Source: Lachnospiraceae bacterium UBA3273 (GTDB lineage: Bacteria; Bacillota; Clostridia; Lachnospirales; Lachnospiraceae). Taken from it: a stretch of DNA of 31,327 bases. The position numbers were made by a program, and so were the translations under genes. Below the pieces are notes generated by a model. It saw only the letters and a program-made list of their open reading frames with translations, had not been told where the DNA came from and searched no databases. The stretch spans positions 1-31,327 of the forward strand of contig DEUB01000056.1 of the NCBI GenBank assembly GCA_002362385.1. The letters run 5' to 3'. Position 1 is the first letter of the stretch. Every line of letters starts with the position of its first letter. This document shows positions 8,140 to 13,937 of this stretch, piece by piece.

Positions 8140-8490
8140 CTATGGTTTTTCATCCTTTTCCATTGCTTTATAGCTTACGGTTCTTTTTTCTTTTGTCACA
8201 TTGTTGCTGCTGTCGTATACCGCATAGACTACAACCGCTGTAAGCCCGTCTTTATCGGGAATGATAGTGTCAACCCGGAGCTTATCCGTAATATTGGAAT
8301 CCACGTCATCCCATGCGGTAACGTCCTTAAGCAGAGAATCCGTATCCGCACCTTCTTTATAAGTGATTTCCTTATCCGGTATGGTAATGACCGGCGGGGT
8401 TCTGTCCATGGAAATCGTCATATAAACGGACAGTCCCAGCAAACCGGCAATGGACAGGCTCATAAGAACCACAACGTGTCTCTGTTTCAT
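8140..8490 (-). CDS. Small membrane-anchored Ig-like protein (function unknown)
   Basis: This 116-aa protein has one N-terminal membrane helix (about 6-26) with a short cytosolic side, then a single extracellular beta domain. The segment DRTPPVITIPDKEITYKEGAD…LLKDVTAWDDVDSNITDKL… followed by VVVYAVYDSSNNVTKEKRTVSY matches the DUF5011/HYR-like immunoglobulin fold often found as repeats in surface proteins, where PPxI opens and a YxVxDxxxNVT strand closes the domain. Here it stands alone. It lies between the kinase and sortase genes with 11- and 24-bp gaps, so it belongs to the operon. It might help the chain-length or anchoring machinery outside the membrane; that is inference. No catalytic residues are recognisable. 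Confidence 0.7.
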   Translation of the reverse strand: MKQRHVVVLMSLSIAGLLGLSVYMTISMDRTPPVITIPDKEITYKEGADTDSLLKDVTAWDDVDSNITDKLRVDTIIPDKDGLTAVVVYAVYDSSNNVTKEKRTVSYKAMEKDEKP

Positions 8491-8501
8491 CTGAAATCTC
8501 C

Positions 8502-9215
8502 TTATTTACTTTTACTTTCATTGCCGTAATATCTGCCATAATATTTTCCGTAATACTTGCCGTAGTATTTTCCGTAATATCCCTTGTCCGCAATATTGAC
8601 CTTATTTAAGATCACGCCCAACAGCCTGCAGTCAGCCATGGCTATCTGTTCCTGGACCTTCTGGGCAAATTTGTAGCTGTCTGCGTTTGCCTCGATTACC
8701 ATACAGATACCGTCGCAGGCCCTGGCGGCTACCACACTGTCGATAACGCTGCCAAGAGGAGGGGTATCCACTAAAATGTAATCATAAATATTCCGAAGAA
8801 CGTCGATGAGCTCCTGAAACTTATTCTGCCCTAACAGTTCCGAAGGGTTTGGCGGAACCGGTCCCGCCAGGATCATGTGAAAATTTTCCACATTGGTAGT
8901 CCCCAGCACATCCGTAATGGGCGAAATGCCCGATAAAAAGTGAGTCAGTCCCTTGGTTCCCTGATTGATCTTATACCGGCCTATCAAAACGCTTTTCCGC
9001 AGGTCCGCATCGATAAAGAGAGTCTTTTTTCCTGCCTCAGCCATGGATGTTGCAAGATTAAAGGTCACGCTGGACTTTCCTTCATTAGGCATACAGCTTG
9101 TAAAAGCTATGACCTTCGGCTCCTTCCCCAGAAACTGAATATTGGTCCGCAGGGCTTTATAGGCTTCCTGGCTGGCATAATCCATTTTTTGAAGCTTTTC
9201 AATGTAAATGTTCAT
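8502..9215 (-). CDS. cpsD: CpsD/CapB-type tyrosine kinase (BY-kinase)
   Basis: This 237-aa cytosolic BY-kinase pairs with the membrane protein CpsC encoded just upstream to phosphorylate itself and control polymer length. The P-loop is SCMPNEGKSSV (40-50), Walker A' is LFIDADLRKS (66-75) and Walker B is YILVDTPP (146-153). EAYKALRTNI (17-26) is the oligomerisation segment of the family. The C-terminal tyrosine cluster is striking: ten tyrosines as five YY pairs separated by GK or GR (213-230). Phosphorylation of this tail and its removal by CpsB form the known regulatory cycle. The cluster is encoded by 12-bp tandem repeats, so the number of YYGK units may change by slippage. Confidence 0.94.
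   Translation of the reverse strand: MNIYIEKLQKMDYASQEAYKALRTNIQFLGKEPKVIAFTSCMPNEGKSSVTFNLATSMAEAGKKTLFIDADLRKSVLIGRYKINQGTKGLTHFLSGISPITDVLGTTNVENFHMILAGPVPPNPSELLGQNKFQELIDVLRNIYDYILVDTPPLGSVIDSVVAARACDGICMVIEANADSYKFAQKVQEQIAMADCRLLGVILNKVNIADKGYYGKYYGKYYGKYYGRYYGNESKSK
8526..8579 (-). repeat. 12-bp coding tandem repeat encoding the (YYGK)n tail of CpsD
   Basis: Codons 213-230 of cpsD are near-identical 12-bp units (Tyr-Tyr-Gly-Lys, last unit Gly-Arg), about four and a half copies. Third-base differences (TAT/TAC, AAA/AAG) show that the array is not brand new. Unit gain or loss would keep the frame and change only the number of phosphorylatable tyrosine pairs. Confidence 0.8.
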
Positions 9216-9233
9216 GATTTCTCCTGCCCTCCC

Positions 9234-9980
9234 TTATCGCTTTTTCCTCTTTTTATCTATTTTGCTCATACTGTTATCCAAAGGAATGGTTCCCAAAACG
9301 CTGGTTCCCAAATATTTTTCCACATCGTCGGGACCTTTGATCCTGTCGTCCGACAGATGCAGAAGAATAATGATAAACGCCGCGGCTATTGCGCCTGCCG
9401 CCGCCCCTATCAGGGTATTTAATAAAATATTGGGGCTGACCGCTTCCGTGGGCATTTCCGCATAATCCACCACGTTGACCGCCTCAATATCCATAACCGC
9501 TTCGATATGTAAGGACGCCGCTTCCCTGATGGCGTTGGCAATATCCTGCGCTCTTGCAGGGTTGGTATCCGTTACGGTTATTCTGATAATGCGGGTATCC
9601 GTTGTATTGTCCACCGAGATCATTCCTGCAAGCTGCCTGCTGTCAAGCTCCCTCATATCCGTATAAACGGTATTCAACTTAAGCTGGTTGATGACCTTCT
9701 CCGTAACGGAACGGCTCTTGACCAGTTCCGCATAGTCCTTGGTCAGCTGGGTCCCGCTCTGCAGGTCGGAATAAGTAACTACGTTATTGTCCTGCCTGTT
9801 CAGCACATAGATGGATGTGGAGGACTGATATTTTTTTGAAAGAAACGTAATGCTGACCAGATACAGCGCAAGCGCTCCCAGAATAAATGCCAGGATCAGA
9901 ATATGGACCTTCCCGAGCAGGACGAAAAACAGTTCTCTTAAATCGATTTCCAATTCCTCTTCTGTTTGTTGTCTGTTCAT
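9234..9980 (-). CDS. cpsC: Wzz/CpsC-type chain-length determinant (BY-kinase activator)
   Basis: This 248-aa polysaccharide co-polymerase has two membrane helices (about 26-47 and 187-208) around an extracellular domain, as in Gram-positive CpsC/CapA proteins. ELEIDLRELFFVLLGK at the N-terminus is the typical Wzz start. YQSSTSIYVLNRQ (51-63) opens the external domain and a Pro-containing segment (PTEAVSPN, 177-184) precedes the second helix. The cytosolic end (209-248), with DDRIKGPDDVEKYLGTSVLGTIP, is the region that activates the partner kinase, and it ends in a basic KKRKKR. The kinase gene follows after 18 bp, matching the split Gram-positive arrangement. It would set polymer length with the Wzy polymerase, which is not in this window. 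Confidence 0.93.
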   Translation of the reverse strand: MNRQQTEEELEIDLRELFFVLLGKVHILILAFILGALALYLVSITFLSKKYQSSTSIYVLNRQDNNVVTYSDLQSGTQLTKDYAELVKSRSVTEKVINQLKLNTVYTDMRELDSRQLAGMISVDNTTDTRIIRITVTDTNPARAQDIANAIREAASLHIEAVMDIEAVNVVDYAEMPTEAVSPNILLNTLIGAAAGAIAAAFIIILLHLSDDRIKGPDDVEKYLGTSVLGTIPLDNSMSKIDKKRKKR

Positions 9981-9992
9981 GATTCCGGCTCC

Positions 9993-10718
9993 TTACAAGT
10001 ATTCATCCCAGAGCATTTTCTGCGGGTTGTCTATAAACAACCGTTTTGCATAGGCGGCTCCGTATTTCTTTATAATATAGTCTGCACATTTCCTGATTCG
10101 GGGTGCCCTGTTTTTTAAATCATGGGCATCGGTGGCAACGAAGTGTACCAGCTCCTCCCCAAGCATTTCATTGCAGAATACTTTTATTTTTCTTCCCGAC
10201 ATTCCCATAATGCCGGATACATTAATCTGGAGATAGCTGCCCAACTCTAACAATTCATAAATGCGACTCTTCTCGCAGGCCACCGCTTTGTACCGCTCCA
10301 CATGGGCAACAACAGGAAAATACCCATTCTGGATCAAATTGCTTAATCCCTGTCTGATATAGGAATACTCCGCCCCCGGCGAAAACTCCGTCAACACATA
10401 CTGGCTGCTTCCCATGGTGCGCGCCTTTCCTGCCCGCAGATCCTCTACTGCCTGTACGCTGTAATAAATCTCGTTCCCCCGGTAAATCTGCAATTTCAGA
10501 CCTCTGATTTCTATTTCTTCTTCTAATAATTGTAAAGCATTATCTCTTCTCTCATTTCCCGCCGCCTGCATTCCCAGATGATAGTGGGGCGTTGCCACAA
10601 TGGTTCGGATTCCTTCCTCCACAGCAAGAGCACACATATCCGCCGCCTCTTTTATACTTCTCGCACCATCATCCACTCCCGGCAGTATGTGATTATGTAT
10701 ATCTACAATTCCCTCCAT
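9993..10718 (-). CDS. cpsB: CpsB/CapC-type manganese-dependent tyrosine phosphatase (PHP fold)
   Basis: First gene of the capsule operon. The 241-aa PHP-family phosphatase removes phosphate from the tyrosine tail of CpsD, resetting the kinase cycle. Metal-binding motifs are all present: DIHNHILPGVDDGA (6-19), ATPHYH (42-47), GNE (81-83), VVAHVERY (136-143) and ATDAHD (195-200). It lacks a signal peptide and acts in the cytoplasm. The ATG has GGGAG seven bases upstream. The next gene, cpsC, starts 12 bp after its stop. Upstream lies a 330-bp divergent control region with repeated operators. Confidence 0.94.
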   Translation of the reverse strand: MEGIVDIHNHILPGVDDGARSIKEAADMCALAVEEGIRTIVATPHYHLGMQAAGNERRDNALQLLEEEIEIRGLKLQIYRGNEIYYSVQAVEDLRAGKARTMGSSQYVLTEFSPGAEYSYIRQGLSNLIQNGYFPVVAHVERYKAVACEKSRIYELLELGSYLQINVSGIMGMSGRKIKVFCNEMLGEELVHFVATDAHDLKNRAPRIRKCADYIIKKYGAAYAKRLFIDNPQKMLWDEYL

Positions 10719-10810
10719 GTTGTCTCTCCCGCCCTCTTTGTGCGGATTCTCCCTTATGAAAAGTATTATTAACCATTTATTATGTTAACTTATTCCACAT
10801 CTATTTTGCA

Positions 10811-10832
10811 ATATGGGACAAAAAGTGGGACA
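10811..10832 (+). repeat. Putative operator copy A (22-bp direct repeat)
   Basis: Sequence pattern ATATGGGACA-AAAA-GTGGGACA. The half-element GGGACA appears twice with 12-bp spacing, about one helical turn, so a dimer could bind one face of the DNA. GCAATAT overlaps its left edge. Copy B matches 18 of 22 positions. Confidence 0.65.
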
Positions 10833-10935
10833 CAATTTTTTCCAATATTTTCCAACAAATAACAATTTCCTTTTTCCAATATACTTTATGTCGAAGAATG
10901 TCATCATAATATTGTAAAAATTCCTTGTTTTATCA

Positions 10936-10976
10936 GCAATATTAATATGTGACACCGAGTGGGACAAAAATATTGC
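10936..10976. repeat. 8-bp inverted repeat enclosing operator copy B
   Basis: GCAATATT (10936-10943) and AATATTGC (10969-10976) are perfect inverted repeats with arm centres 33 bp apart, close to three helical turns. They enclose operator copy B almost exactly. Copy A has GCAATAT on its left side only. This may be an extra recognition element or a cruciform-prone site. Confidence 0.5.
10945..10966 (+). repeat. Putative operator copy B (22-bp direct repeat)
   Basis: Sequence pattern ATATGTGACA-CCGA-GTGGGACA. The two halves (GTGACA and GGGACA) are again 12 bp apart. It lies 134 bp from copy A in the same orientation. The four differences from copy A are one in the first half and three in the spacer, as expected if the GACA cores are the bound part. 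Confidence 0.65.
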
Positions 10977-11048
10977 GTCTAGCTTTTAAAAAGGGAAAAT
11001 TATACAATATGTTGTAAATGTTGACATTTGTCTTAGGGAGGAAACGTT

Positions 11049-12512
11049 ATGAAACAACTGAACGAGCTGTTAAAGGAATTCGTGGAAAAGAGCAATTATA
11101 CGGTCTATTCCCTCTCTTTTATCAGCAAAGTAAACCGCACCACCCTTCAGCGGGCAATTAACGGAGAACGCTCCATCAGCAAGGAAAATCTTGACAAGAT
11201 CGTTCCTTATTTAAACCTCACACTAAACGAAAAAGCCGATCTGGAAGCGGCGTTTACCGTATCACAGATCGGAGAATATACCTTTCGAAAGCATCTTTAC
11301 ATAAAGGATTTGCTGGAAAATATAGACTTTGTCACTTCTAACGCCGCCGAAGAAGAGGAAATCCCCATCGTTTCCCTTTCCTCCCCCGTCAATGAATCCC
11401 GGTTAGTCAAAGGCATCTTTAATATCATCAAACTGATCTGCCAGATCGTTGCCTATAATATGGAGAATTCGGAGGCGCCTTTTTTATATGCCCTCTCTCC
11501 CTTTCACAACCGCTTTTTCAGGGATTTATATGACCAGCTTCAGTTGTCATTCTTTGACAATCTGGAAATTCTCCACATTGTCCCCTTTTTCAGGGCTCCC
11601 AGAGAAGATTCCGGTTCCTCCTTATTCAATCTGGAAATGCTTTCCACCCTGCTGCCCTTCGCACTATCCGACAGACAGCACTGCTCCTTTTCCTATTACT
11701 ATGAAAGTGCGGACTTTTCCTCACTATCCGGCGTCCCCATGCCCTATTACGTCCTGTTGAACCACAATGTGGTTTTAATTGCCCAGGACTATCAGAGCGC
11801 ATTCATTCTGCCCGATGCCTTTCTGCATCCTTACAGAAAGCATTTCGAGAAGATCCTCCATTCCTCCCTGCCGCTTTTGGATACCCTTGATACGCCCACG
11901 CTTCTTTCCGTATTTTCCGATACCACCATAAATACCGGCTACTCCTATGCCATAGAAGCACAGCCCTGTCTTACCTATCATGCGGACGCCTCCATGATCG
12001 CCAGAGCCATCAACAAAAAAATTCCCCGACAGGAACAGCAGGTATTGAGCCAGAAGCTGTTAGCCCAATGTGAAAACCTGCGTTCCCTGAAAAAAGCGGT
12101 CTCCGTTTTTTCCAAAAGGGGCTATGACGATTTTGTAAAAAACGGGATCATCTACCAGGTTCCCGGCGCTCTCATGCGTCCCTTAAACGCCAAAGAGCGC
12201 ATTACCATTTTGGAACGCCTCATTGCCTCAAACAAAGAAGGAAACAGGGAGTACCTCTTAATAAAATCTTCTGTTTTCCGCCCCAGGATAGAATTCTTTT
12301 CCTACGACACCGCATCCATCATGTTCTACATTATGTCCGGGGAAAATGAATTCCGCACCTGCATTTTAAAAGAACCCAACCTGATAGAATCCTTCAACGA
12401 TTTCGTCATGCACCTGAACGTTCACGGATATACCTATTCCGCCGAGGAGACTGCCGACATCTTCCAAAGCTCCATTACCAAGCTGCGGACGGCTTCTGAC
12501 GATGCGGTTTGA
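11049..12512 (+). CDS. HTH regulator of unrecognised family, divergent from capsule operon
   Basis: The 487-aa product starts with an XRE-like helix-turn-helix (about 1-60): LNELLKEFVEKSNYTVYSLSFISKVNRTTLQRAINGERSISKENLDKIVPYL, with the recognition helix near 30-38. The remaining 420 residues show no membrane helices, signal peptide or known effector motif. They look like a mixed alpha/beta sensor region containing an acidic patch EEEE (96-99) and hydrophobic strands such as MPYYVLLNHNVVLIAQDY. The strong AGGGAGG ribosome site fixes the start. It is transcribed away from cpsB across a region with two repeated sites, so it is the natural candidate to control the capsule operon and itself. It ends in a strong bidirectional terminator. 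The family identity is unknown to me. Confidence 0.8.
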   Translation: MKQLNELLKEFVEKSNYTVYSLSFISKVNRTTLQRAINGERSISKENLDKIVPYLNLTLNEKADLEAAFTVSQIGEYTFRKHLYIKDLLENIDFVTSNAAEEEEIPIVSLSSPVNESRLVKGIFNIIKLICQIVAYNMENSEAPFLYALSPFHNRFFRDLYDQLQLSFFDNLEILHIVPFFRAPREDSGSSLFNLEMLSTLLPFALSDRQHCSFSYYYESADFSSLSGVPMPYYVLLNHNVVLIAQDYQSAFILPDAFLHPYRKHFEKILHSSLPLLDTLDTPTLLSVFSDTTINTGYSYAIEAQPCLTYHADASMIARAINKKIPRQEQQVLSQKLLAQCENLRSLKKAVSVFSKRGYDDFVKNGIIYQVPGALMRPLNAKERITILERLIASNKEGNREYLLIKSSVFRPRIEFFSYDTASIMFYIMSGENEFRTCILKEPNLIESFNDFVMHLNVHGYTYSAEETADIFQSSITKLRTASDDAV

Positions 12513-12536
12513 CCCTATCCCGTCACATGGGCCTGC

Positions 12537-12590
12537 GCCCTTCAAGGTATTTATGCTCTTTAGGGTATTTATGCCCTTTAGGGTATTTAA
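12537..12590. repeat. Degenerate 18-bp tandem array 1
   Basis: Two full units, GGTATTTATGCTCTTTAG (12546-12563) and GGTATTTATGCCCTTTAG (12564-12581), differ by one base; a half unit lies on each side (GCCCTTCAA at 12537-12545 and GGTATTTAA at 12582-12590). The array lies between the HTH stop and its terminator. Each unit junction makes a small stem such as CCC-TTTA-GGG. The same unit reappears 1.3 kb away (array 2). Confidence 0.8.
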
Positions 12591-12592
12591 AA

Positions 12593-12636
12593 AACCCACA
12601 ACACAATCCCTGTTTCAAGGATTTCTGTCGTGGGTT
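12593..12636. terminator. Bidirectional intrinsic terminator
   Basis: AACCCACAACA (12593-12603) pairs with TGTCGTGGGTT (12626-12636), with an inner AATCC/GGATT stem. On the plus strand the stem is followed by CATTTTTATTAT, ending the HTH gene. On the minus strand the single mismatch becomes a G-U pair and the stem is followed by six Ts, ending the nrdR-small membrane protein unit. Confidence 0.85.
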
Positions 12637-12660
12637 CATTTTTATTATCTTATTCTTAAA

Positions 12661-12942
12661 TCAGTCCCTGCTCTTCTTCACAATGCTGTTATGCTTGGCT
12701 ACCAAAAACATTCTCATAATAACGGTAACCAGGATCACGGTTATGGCAATTCCCAAAATATTATAGGAATACGCTTTAAAATATAAGAGCCATTTTGCTC
12801 CTTCCGCAAACTTGTCTCCGTAAAAAATGATCAGCACATCAAAAAGTGCGATAAACAAAATTCCCAGTCTCAAGTTCGTAAGGAATTTTATCCGCTTATC
12901 CACCTTTTCAAGTTCAGCCTTCTGTTCTTCGCTCATTGCCAT
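12661..12942 (-). CDS. Small two-helix membrane protein downstream of nrdR
   Basis: The 93-aa product has a charged N-terminus (EEQKAELEKVDKRIKFLTNLR), two membrane helices (about 25-41 and 60-80) and a basic C-terminal tail (HNSIVKKSRD). It starts 12 bp after the nrdR stop, with AGGCGG eight bases before its ATG, so the two genes share a transcript that ends at the terminator at 12593-12636. No family is recognised and no catalytic residues are visible. The coding call rests on the ribosome site, the clean amphipathic layout and the operon position. Its link to nucleotide reduction, if any, is only positional. Confidence 0.7.
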   Translation of the reverse strand: MAMSEEQKAELEKVDKRIKFLTNLRLGILFIALFDVLIIFYGDKFAEGAKWLLYFKAYSYNILGIAITVILVTVIMRMFLVAKHNSIVKKSRD

Positions 12943-12954
12943 AATACATTCCGC

Positions 12955-13407
12955 CTACTTATCCAACATTTTTTTCAATTCATCCATAAAGGTATTGACA
13001 TCTTTAAACTCGCGGTAAACCGATGCAAACCTTACATAAGCTACTGCGTCAATATCCTTTAATTTTGACATGACTAACTCGCCGATCTTGCTGGAAGAAA
13101 TCTCTTTTTCTTCCATATTGAAGATTTGCGTCTCCACTTCCTCGATGAGGCGGGTAATCTGGTTTGCGCTTACCGGCCTCTTGTGGCAGGCGCGCAAAAC
13201 TCCTGCTTCTATTTTGGAGCGGTCGTAAGTCTCCCTGTTATTATCCTTCTTAATAATGATAAGCGGAATCGTCTCTACCTTCTCATATGTAGTAAACCTC
13301 TTATCGCATTCGTCACAGACGCGGCGGCGTCTGATGGAATTGTTTTCTTCAGCCGGTCTCGAATCGATAACTCTTGTATTTTCGTGACCACAAAACGGAC
13401 ATTTCAT
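12955..13407 (-). CDS. nrdR: Ribonucleotide reductase repressor NrdR
   Basis: The 150-aa start at 13407 (MKCPFCGHENTRVIDSRP) is the standard NrdR N-terminus and has AGGGGGAAC upstream; an in-frame extension of 17 residues is rejected. The zinc ribbon uses C3, C6, C31 and C34. The ATP-cone (about 49-139) binds ATP/dATP and senses nucleotide supply, and contains KKDNNRETYDRSKIEAGVLRAC and AYVRFASVYREF. With dATP bound, NrdR represses ribonucleotide reductase operons at paired 16-bp NrdR boxes. The likely target in this window is nrdDG near the right edge, whose promoter carries two box-like sites. It is transcribed from a near-consensus promoter and followed by a small membrane protein gene. 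Confidence 0.97.
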   Translation of the reverse strand: MKCPFCGHENTRVIDSRPAEENNSIRRRRVCDECDKRFTTYEKVETIPLIIIKKDNNRETYDRSKIEAGVLRACHKRPVSANQITRLIEEVETQIFNMEEKEISSSKIGELVMSKLKDIDAVAYVRFASVYREFKDVNTFMDELKKMLDK

Positions 13408-13452
13408 GCTCTGTTCCCCCTGGTATTTGTTCAATCTTAATACAGTCTGCAA

Positions 13453-13468
13453 ACACAATATCTATGTA
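13453..13468 (-). promoter_or_regulatory. NrdR-box-like half site downstream of the nrdR promoter
   Basis: ACACAATATCTATGTA matches the first nine positions of the NrdR box consensus acaCwAtATaTwGtgt on the plus strand but diverges in the second half (11 of 16 overall). A second partial match (13484-13499) overlaps the -10 box with centres 31 bp apart, the usual spacing of box pairs. The region is AT-rich, so chance matches are plausible. Confidence 0.35.
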
Positions 13469-13487
13469 AGAAACGTAATATGGTTAC

Positions 13488-13516
13488 ATTATATTCTATC
13501 TGCAAAATTATGTCAA
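13488..13516 (-). promoter_or_regulatory. Sigma-A promoter of nrdR
   Basis: On the minus strand TTGACA (13516-13511) and TATAAT (13493-13488) are separated by exactly 17 bp, a perfect consensus. Transcription would start near 13481, giving a leader of about 75 nt before nrdR. Confidence 0.85.
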
Positions 13517-13557
13517 CTATTTTATGGTAACTTGTCCCACCGCATTTCCGCCCCTCT

Positions 13558-13791
13558 CTAACAACAGAAATCCACCAGGATAATATCCGGTCCGATCTGC
13601 TTGATATTGCAAAATGGGATACAGAATTCATCCCCGCAGCAGAAGAAATTCATGATCCCCGCTTTTTCCGCCACAATGATCTTACAGATGCAGCCCTTGC
13701 ATTCGTCAAATTCCAGATCCACCACATGCCCCAGCTTCCGGCAGTCCTTAACGCTGATAACTTCCTTATGACTCAATTCATCAAATGTCAT
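13558..13791 (-). CDS. ylmC: YlmC/YmxH-family PRC-barrel protein, cysteine-rich
   Basis: The 77-aa protein starts at the ATG at 13791 (GGAG six bases upstream); a GTG start would add four residues. The layout MTFDELSHKEVISVKDCRKLGHVVDLEFD…CIPFCNIKQIGPDIILVDF is that of the YlmC/YmxH PRC-barrel family, small proteins conserved in spore-forming Firmicutes with poorly known roles near sporulation and cell division. The unusual point is cysteine content: ten of 77 residues (17, 31, 34, 36, 51, 52, 57, 61, 76, 77), including a CKGCIC cluster and a C-terminal CC. Metal binding or redox sensing is possible but unproven. It has its own spacer and ends just ahead of the nrdR promoter. Confidence 0.85.
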   Translation of the reverse strand: MTFDELSHKEVISVKDCRKLGHVVDLEFDECKGCICKIIVAEKAGIMNFFCCGDEFCIPFCNIKQIGPDIILVDFCC

Positions 13792-13830
13792 ACCTTGCTC
13801 CACGCCTTTTTGTTATCATATGCGAACTGA

Positions 13831-13937
13831 AGTAAACTTGTGCTCTTTGGGTGCTTGTGCCCTTTGGGTGCTTGAATCCTTTAGGGTACTTGTGCTCTTT
13901 AGAGTATTTATGCTCTTTAGAGTATTTAAGCCCTCTT
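13831..13937. repeat. Degenerate 18-bp tandem array 2
   Basis: About five to six units of 17-18 bp, for example GGTACTTGTGCTCTTTAG (13885-13902) and AGTATTTATGCTCTTTAG (13903-13920), fill the gap between the HD and YlmC genes and run into the HD stop codon. The unit is the one seen in array 1. Stem bases vary together: CTC-TTTA-GAG twice, CCC-TTT-GGG once, with wobble versions elsewhere. It is not a CRISPR array: there are no unique spacers. Confidence 0.8.

Larger units (their letters stand above)
10719..11048. promoter_or_regulatory. Divergent control region between capsule operon and HTH regulator
   Basis: This 330-bp AT-rich gap holds no convincing gene; a 60-codon minus-strand frame inside it is dismissed. 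It contains two copies of a 22-bp direct repeat (10811-10832, 10945-10966), a perfect 8-bp inverted repeat around the second copy, and two TTTTTCCAATAT copies between them. A TATAAT on the minus strand (10999-11004), overlapping TATACAAT on the plus strand, is the best -10 candidate, but no good -35 stands at 16-18 bp in either direction. TTGACA at 11021 is too close to the HTH start to serve it. Promoter positions therefore remain open. The HTH gene has a strong AGGGAGG ribosome site at 11035-11041. Confidence 0.75.

Noticed and set aside
10785..10967. 60-codon open frame on the minus strand in the capsule control region
   Set aside because: No ribosome site, no family resemblance, and it covers the repeated operator sites; it looks like chance in AT-rich DNA.
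11021..11026. TTGACA as -35 box of the HTH gene
   Set aside because: A -10 box at normal spacing would overlap the start codon and ribosome site.
12502..12599. Repetitive peptides (NTLKGINTLKS on minus, VFMLFRVFMPFRVF on plus) as a coding repeat
   Set aside because: They are translations of the 18-bp non-coding array; there is no proper start signal, and both strands give equally regular peptides.
13531..13541. Third copy of the GTGGGACA capsule operator (minus strand, upstream of nrdR)
   Set aside because: Only the single half GTGGGACA is present, without the partner half at 12 bp, so chance is likely.
13831..13937. CRISPR array
   Set aside because: Units abut each other with no unique spacers, are degenerate, and no cas gene is present in the window.
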